64,000 nt of DNA from Branchiostoma floridae (taxonomy: Eukaryota; Chordata; Leptocardii; Amphioxiformes; Branchiostomatidae). A program made the translations under genes and the position numbers. Shown in pieces: positions 59,001-64,000 of the stretch. Numbering within the stretch: the first letter of the stretch is position 1; the number at the start of each line of letters is the position of its first letter. The notes below the pieces were generated by a model. That model was not told the origin of the DNA. It was given only the letters and a program-made list of their open reading frames with translations, and searched no databases. Where the stretch lies: assembly GCF_000003815.2 (NCBI RefSeq), contig NC_049979.1, forward strand, positions 28,142,249 through 28,206,248. The letters are read 5' to 3'.

Positions 59001-62000
59001 AAAATCATCGGGCAAAATAGAAAAAAAAAAACACAAGGTGTGATGGCGCCGTTGTTTTATCCTCTGGAAAAACTACTAGCATTTGATGCGGGAGGGCGCA
59101 ACATCGATCGCACGAGGTAGGCATTCTTTATTCAATGTCGGAAAAAAATTGGCAGGATTTTTCCATGGGCTGACGAACTCACTGGCTAGAGCCCTGTTTG
59201 GAAGCATCAAAAACCCAGAATTTTCATATAGACATGACTGGACAAATAATACCCGGGCCAGATCACGGACTGCTGATTCCCCGAGCTTATAGTTACCTTT
59301 GCCATTCTGGCTAAGGTTATGTTTTAGGCTTGTGAGTCTGTCTGTGTGTGTGTCTGTGTGTCTGTTAACAGCATAACTCGAGAAGCCTTTGATGTATCCC
59401 GATTATATTTGGTAGGTGGGTAGGGGTCGGGAAAACGAAGGTCAAGTTCGATAATGGGCCCCCTAGCGGCTTGCTAAGGTACTGCAGCAGAACCTCAATT
59501 TTTGATATCTCGTGTTCTGGACATGCTGTGGTTATGATTTTTTAGTGGTAGATAGCCCTTGAGGCAGAGAGTAAGTGCCGTAAGTTTGGACCCCCTAGCA
59601 GCTTGTTTGGAACTGCAGTCACCGATTTCCTTTCAAACTTTGGACGAGAATAACTGGAGAACGTGCTGATGGATCGTCATGATTTTTGGTATGTAGATAG
59701 CCCAGGTAACAATGTACATAATGGAATACTGATTATGCAAATCAGCAACTAATTTGCATAATTAATGAGGAAAGTTTATAACTCCACTGCATTTCACGAT
59801 AGGACTTTCAAACTTGTCACATATATAGATGAGAAAGAGAGAAATATCAATGCATATTAATTATGCAAATGACAGCCTCATTTGCATAATTAATGAGAAA
59901 ATATGAACGTGTTGACGGATCGTCATGATTTTTGGTCTGTAGATAGCCGAAGGGAAGACTTACATGATGGAATTATAATTATGCAAATCGACAGCTAATT
60001 TGCATAATTAATGAGGAAAGTTTGTAAATCCACTGCATTCCTTTATAGGACTTTTAAACTTGTCACATTTGTAGCTGAGAAAGAAAGAAATATCAATACA
60101 TTATTAATTATGCAGATGATGATCTCATTTGCATAATTAATGGGAAAATATGAACGTGTTGACGGATCGTCATGATTTTTGGTATGTAGATAGCCTAAGT
60201 AAAAACTTACACAATGAGATACTAGCTATGCAAATTAACAGTTAATTTGCATAATTAATGACAGAAGTTGATAAATCCACTGCATTCAGTGATAGGACTT
60301 TCAAATTTGTCACATATGTAACTGAAAAAGATGGCAGAGAGTAAGAGGTGTATGTTTGGGTCCGCTAACGTCTTTCCTTGAACTGCAGGAGCCGGTTTCA
60401 AGAAGGATGAAAGTATCATCATGTTTTTTGGTATGCTGATAACTTAAGTGATGCTTGATACAATTTAATATTATTATGTAAATAGGGATCTAATTTGTAT
60501 GAGCAATGGGAACCAACTCCAGGCATATAAAATAAAATGTAATGAGTAACACATTCTACATAACAAACCTGGTTTATTTGGCAAAGGTATGTGTTCGTGG
60601 AACTCTAGTTATAACATATTTTTGGGGGAGGGCGGACGTCGATTACTGAAAAACGAGAGTAAAAAAAGCAACCGGCATCCAATCTCAAGGGCATAATTTT
60701 CCTCTCAAATTGCAGGAAATTCTGTTTTAGAGGGTTTGAAAATCCAAATTTTCCCGGGGGAGCATGCCCCCGGACCCCTGCCCCGACGCTGTGAAAAAAT
60801 CCTGGCGAGAACACTGGCGCCCTTGTGCCCTGACGTCTATATTAAGATTATTTTATCGGTTGTTTTTCTACCCGTTTGATTATGCCTGTCGGGGGGGAGG
60901 GCCATGTTGATTTTTTTGAGGTGGAGGGGGAGGGTCACGTTAGATTTTTTTGAGATGGGGGGGAGGGCCATCAAAAAATTTTTTGATCCGACTTCCAATG
61001 CACCAGCCCTCCCCCCCCCCGATAAATATCGTACGGTCCCTTAATGCTCAAGGCATGCATACCTTCTGCTACCGCCAAAATGACCCTGTCAGGAACTCCA
61101 AATCCTCGCAAACTACAATTTCAAACTCGGTGCAGGGTGACATAAGGCTGCAGTATGGTTGCAACAGGCAATGTTTCTGTATCAACGGGACCGGAAATCG
61201 TGTGGCCATGGCCGCTAAGCCTATTTCTTAATCATTACGAATCCAAGGGGCCGACAAAAAGTGGTCACTATGGCCAGGTGGCTGCTATGCAAAGGTGGCC
61301 GCTAATACAGGTGTCTCCCTCCACTAGTGTGTAGACAGTAGCTAGCCTCTCAAATCTGCATTAACCAAACTTAATGTTTGGGATAAAATCTGTAAGCAGC
61401 GACACCTATGCTGCAGTACAATGTGAGCAAGTCAAATTTGCCCTTCTGAATGTGACTGACAGATGCTCTGAAACGTCAGTGGAATAAAGCTCTTGGTTGT
61501 GTGCAAAGAATCTTGTTATTCTGTAGCTTAAGCCTTACCGTTAGGTCCAGCACATGCATCCCAGACTGCTCGTTTCCTCTAATAGCCTTGAGTAGCTGCA
61601 ACGATCCATCCATGTCAATAGGGTTCTTCCCAAGCTAGAAGATACATCCAAAAATAGTTTCATCAGGTTGGTAGAATATAGGATGAAGGAGAATTCTTAT
61701 TTAATACACAACCAGTAAGTACTTACTTTGCTTACGTTTTGATGTGTCTCAGACACCTTCATCAGAGCTTCTAACTAAAGTTCTGCTTCTCACCGCTATA
61801 TGTGGCTGATGTAGGTAGCGCTTTTGCGGTGAGGGGGGATACAAGCAAAGCCATGTATGGGACTGTTTTCTCACCGCAAAAGCGCCACCTACATCGGCTA
61901 CATATAGCAGTGAGAAGCAGAACTCCAGTTAGAAGCTCTGACGAAGGTGTCTGAGAGACATCGAAACGTAAGCAATGTAAGTACCTACTGGTTGTGTAAT

Positions 62001-63835
62001 AAGAATTCTCCTTCATCCTAGAAGATACAGTTTGTATCAACGTTGAGATATCAGCTGTTGTTGCTGTAATGTGAAGAGCTTCTTTAACACTAATCCAATA
62101 ATCAAAGTTTTTTCTAGATTTTATAGATTTCTTTCCAGAAAGCATATCCCAAATTTACTCTATGAAACAATATTTAGAACAAATTGAAAACTGATTCGAA
62201 CAATTGACCATATCTCTGGAAGCATGCGGGTCATGTTTGCGTACGTTCTGAAAATTTGAAATAATGGCTGCCCCTGTGACTGTGGCACGGGCATCGCTCA
62301 GCTTTTCGACGAGTTCTCATTGCATCTTTGCTCAATGAAGGTCGACATGCAATGAGATAGTGTTATCTAACCTTACTATGCGTAAAAATGACTTGAAAAT
62401 TGAATGTAAAAAAAAATGAAAAAATCGCATTGGGTGCTTTTTAAAATCCAGACCTTATTGTACACAGTAGTTAATTGATAGACTGACCACAATTTCTTAC
62501 CCTAAGCGTCTGTAGTGTCTTGTTGATAAACAGGGCCTTCGCCATTTTCATGGCGCCTTTCGATGTGATCCTGTTGTTGGTCAGATCGATGTACGTCAGA
62601 ACCTCGTTGTACTTCAGCACGGTCGCCAGGCCAGACGCACCCTCGTCATCAAACCCGTTCCACGACACGTCCAGCCACTGCAGCGTGTTGTTGCTCTGTA
62701 AAAAGATTTAGCCAGACTTTTGCTAGCATTACACCCGTGAATAGTTTCCTTTTTTCCAATTTTATTTGTTGTTTCTCGGATTTCACGACCCTATTTTGTC
62801 CGATTTGAAAAAAACAAACTTTCCAAATTAATGGCCATATCTTATTCTCGTGTTGACAAAATTTCACTGCCTCTCCTTTCTCAAATTAACTATAGGCCTC
62901 AGATTCCAGTAGCTGTACGTGCCTATTTTGGACAGTACATTTATGATTTTTCTTTATACTTTGAACTTTGCTTCCAGGGACCCCCTGAATGTTGAAATGT
63001 TTGTGTTGTGTAACTTGAGTAAGCCCCTCGATCTCTCCTATCCCCGAGTGTTTTTTTTTCGACCGACCGACCAAATTTTTTTCTGAAAAAATCCGAGAAA
63101 CAACAAATGAAATTGGTGTGGCCTAGGTTGGTAAGTTGAAGTCACTAAATAACAAAATTCTTTGTAAACAACCAAGTGCCTTGATATTGTAAACATGTTG
63201 TCAACATTAAAGGCAACATTTTCACAAAAATGCAGAATGTTTTCCCTCTTGATGTTTTGTAAAGCTAAGAACACACCAGGAAAAACAATATGTAGAACAG
63301 TACTGTCTATGTACTGTATATACTTGACGTTTGGGACTGCATCTGTCAGCAGAGACACCTATGCTGCAGTGCCATGTGAACCAATCAGAATTGCTCTGAG
63401 AAAAAGCACCTGGTTGTGTACAAAAAATCTTGTTATGTAGTAGTGACCTTTTTCTAGTTTCTTTAAAGCAGGTCCTCTGTGACTTCTAGGTCAAAGCACA
63501 ATCACACCTTACACTGATATAATATACTGTTAGAATACATGTATGCCTATGGACACTATGCCATTCCATTTTGTTTTAAAAGAGTTAAAAACACTGTTTG
63601 AAATGAAGTCTGTTATGCAGAGAATATTCATGTCCTTCATCTTGCCAACGTGTATCATTCCCTTTATATCATGTCCATTTGAAGTATATATGGAATTAAT
63701 TGTACATCACTTTTGCAAAGTGAATCTAAATCTGTACGGAAATGCCTACCCTTATTCCCCTGCACAGGGCAAACACACCCTTCTGTCGTAGGTGATTCCA
63801 GCTGAGGTTCAGGGCGGTGATGGTTTCATTCGCAC
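53097..63835 (-). CDS. LRR and EF-hand protein with coiled coil and basic tail (LRRC74-like), 3' part
   Basis: Eight exons in order: 63750-63835, 62501-62695, 61539-61634, 57865-57987, 57186-57323, 56224-56309, 54878-55049, 53097-53399 (stop TGA); the 5' part is off the right edge. Exons 1-3 carry ribonuclease-inhibitor-type leucine-rich repeats (ITALNLSWNHLRQKGVFAL, LQWLDVSWNGFDDEGASGL, LTYIDLTNNRITSKGAMKM). Exon 4 reads FSVVYGGVGQDLSW. Exon 5 is a degenerate EF-hand (FQSFNREDRDKVTREAFKRG). Exon 6 plus 7 is a canonical EF loop, DADGDGMISYAD. Exon 7 goes on as a charged coiled coil (KKKREEEWKKYTEVLEERRK). Exon 8 is a basic Ser/Arg/Thr-rich tail. All phases agree. Closest remembered family is LRRC74A/B; calcium binding is likely, cellular role unknown. 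Confidence 0.85.
53420..53870. repeat. Dispersed repeat shared with 32495-32700
   Basis: Both contain CAACTTCTGGCACAT, GGTATGACATAAA, GTGTATTCNGCATCACCCTC and GATACGGAATAC in the same order. Both are intronic. No coding potential is convincing. Family unknown. Confidence 0.75.
53875..54172. mobile_element. Penelope-like element remnant with inverted arms and hammerhead motif
   Basis: Arms 53881-53930 and 54106-54165 are inverted copies (GCCAAAAAGTAGTTACTCAA). The region between carries a hammerhead ribozyme signature at 54064-54105. Penelope-like elements are known to carry such ribozymes in their terminal repeats. No reverse transcriptase is visible, so this is a remnant. Confidence 0.65.
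54064..54105 (+). ncRNA. Minimal hammerhead ribozyme motif
   Basis: Stem I GTCA (54064-54067) pairs with TGAC (54102-54105). The core is CTGACGA (54068-54074). Stem II GGATAG pairs with CTATCC around a 6-nt loop. Then GAAA (54094-54097), a two-base CG helix III loop and the cleavage site after GTC. All conserved core positions are present. Confidence 0.75.
54635..54831. mobile_element. Mutator-like MITE, 197 bp, with 9-bp target duplication
   Basis: A near-perfect palindrome with ends TACTCTTCAAGCAGAGG and CCTCTGCTTGGAGAGTA, flanked by TGCACCCCC on both sides (54626-54634, 54832-54840). Nine bases fits Mutator-like elements. It lies 46 bp from LRR gene exon 7. Confidence 0.82.
55122..55530. 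mobile_element. hAT-like MITE, truncated or diverged copy
   Basis: Left end TAGGGGTGATTTCC, then GGTTCAGGTCC and GGACCTGAACC motifs as in the complete members; the right end is not clear. Confidence 0.6.
56645..57137. mobile_element. A/T-rich inverted-repeat element in an LRR gene intron
   Basis: TACCAAAAATGCTTTTTCTTG at the left resembles the reverse complement of the right end (ATTTTTGGTAGTG). Internally TTTCTTG/CAAGAAA motifs recur many times and two related segments of about 180 bp appear in tandem. Confidence 0.55.
58178..61040. mobile_element. Harbinger-like element, 2.86 kb, nested
   Basis: Ends GGGACTGTACGATATTTATC and GATAAATATCGTACGGTCCC, with TTA on both sides (58175-58177, 61041-61043). 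Subterminal GGGGGAGGGCCATGTTAATT motifs repeat three times at the left and again near the right end. No transposase frame is recognisable. It contains the octamer-rich repeat 59297-60613. Confidence 0.8.
59297..60613. repeat. Octamer-rich dispersed repeat, innermost of the nest
   Basis: Same family as 48980-50178: a (TG)n lead, AACTCGAGAA, repeated GACGGATCGTCATGATTTTTGG and at least eight ATGCAAAT/ATTTGCAT octamers, ending GGAACTCTAGTTATA. Confidence 0.85.
61385..61520. repeat. Dispersed repeat shared with 63335-63445
   Basis: Both have GACACCTATGCTGCAGT, a CTGGTTGTGT/CTTGGTTGTGT block and AATCTTGTTAT. This copy includes CTGACAGATGCTCTGAAACG, which recalls a decayed hammerhead core but lacks a stem II. 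Confidence 0.6.
61690..62025. mobile_element. Large palindrome with two hammerhead-like arms (Penelope-like end)
   Basis: Arms of about 150 bp: 61690-61838 pairs with about 61870-62025. Each arm carries a hammerhead core; the plus-strand one (61935-61973) is intact, the minus-strand one (61729-61768) has AAAA where GAAA is required. Head-to-head terminal repeats are typical of Penelope-like insertions. Confidence 0.7.
61935..61973 (+). ncRNA. Minimal hammerhead ribozyme motif
   Basis: Stem I GCT (61935-61937) with AGC (61971-61973); CTGACGA (61938-61944); stem II GGTGTCT with AGACATC around GAG; GAAA (61963-61966); CG; cleavage site GTA. Stem I is short. Confidence 0.7.
62740..63130. mobile_element. 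Possible decayed Harbinger-like MITE
   Basis: The right end reads GAAATTGGTGTGGCC as in 22880-23245 and 42176-42543. The left shows the inverted TTGTTGTTTCTCGGATTT of the right-side AAATCCGAGAAACAACAAA. The left terminus is lost. Confidence 0.5.
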
Positions 63836-64000
63836 CTGGATAAAGCCAACACATGGTTGAAATGTTGTCAAAGCAAAACATTGGCAATATTGGTGATACA
63901 ATGAAACAGCATTGTGCTGAACAATAAAAAAACAAACAAACTGCAAAATAGTATCTGTCCTTGGTGCTGAACAGCATGTGCACCATGAAACAGTTTGTCC

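Larger units (their letters stand above)
58012..61315. mobile_element. Outer TIR element carrying two nested insertions
   Basis: Left ACAGTCAAACCTGTCTATAT followed by GGCCACTAT motifs; right AGTGGTCACTATGGCCAGGTGG ending in TACAGGTGTCTCC. About 460 bp belong to this element; the rest is the insertion at 58178-61040. Confidence 0.6.

Noticed and set aside
61437-61475. Third hammerhead-like sequence
   Set aside because: It has GAAACGTC, but CUGANGA is interrupted and no stem II can form; at best a decayed relic.

Overview
The window is eukaryotic nuclear DNA: genes are split by GT-AG introns, intergenic space is full of short transposons, and two runs of exactly 100 N (120-219 and 32926-33025) are assembly gaps. 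Gene content, intron density, tRNA-derived SINEs, Penelope-like ends with hammerhead motifs and the octamer-rich repeat family suggest an invertebrate deuterostome. My best guess is a cephalochordate (amphioxus, Branchiostoma), inferred from pattern memory and not proved here. All exon models below were built by hand from reading frame, splice sites and phase.

Layout. (1) 1-15.2 kb: four tandem minus-strand copies of a stathmin-domain gene (STMND1/stathmin-like, about 256 aa, four exons). Copy 1 runs off the left edge and contains a gap; copies 2 and 3 look intact; copy 4 has a premature stop. The flanks show that the array is a duplicated pair, (copy1+copy2) and (copy3+copy4), with minisatellites and transposons between. 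(2) 16.3-19.1 kb: a plus-strand gene for a 315 aa acidic, serine-rich, repeat-coded protein with a basic, aromatic, triple-cysteine tail; I recognise no family. (3) 23.6-45.5 kb: an 18-exon minus-strand RPS6KC1 orthologue (PX, MIT, pseudokinase with a 747-residue insert), with one exon partly lost in the second gap. (4) 45.9-50.6 kb: a complete five-exon ARL2 gene on the plus strand, head to head with RPS6KC1; the start codons are 416 bp apart. (5) 53.1-63.8 kb and beyond: the 3' part of a minus-strand gene with leucine-rich repeats, EF-hand(s), a coiled coil and a basic serine-rich tail (LRRC74-like), tail to tail with ARL2.

How the genes relate. The stathmin-like proteins and ARL2 both belong to tubulin biology (stathmins bind tubulin dimers; ARL2 works with tubulin cofactor D). 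RPS6KC1 is an endosomal phosphoinositide-binding pseudokinase. I see no operon-like logic. The most informative arrangement is ARL2 next to a PX-MIT gene, because in human ARL2 lies next to SNX15, a PX-MIT protein related to the N-terminal half of RPS6KC1.

Non-genic sequence is dominated by terminal-inverted-repeat elements with readable target duplications: a hAT-like family with 8-bp duplications, Harbinger-like elements with TTA/TAA, a Mutator-like element with 9 bp, TA-flanked elements and a three-level nest. There are also SINEs, minisatellites and two hammerhead-ribozyme motifs.
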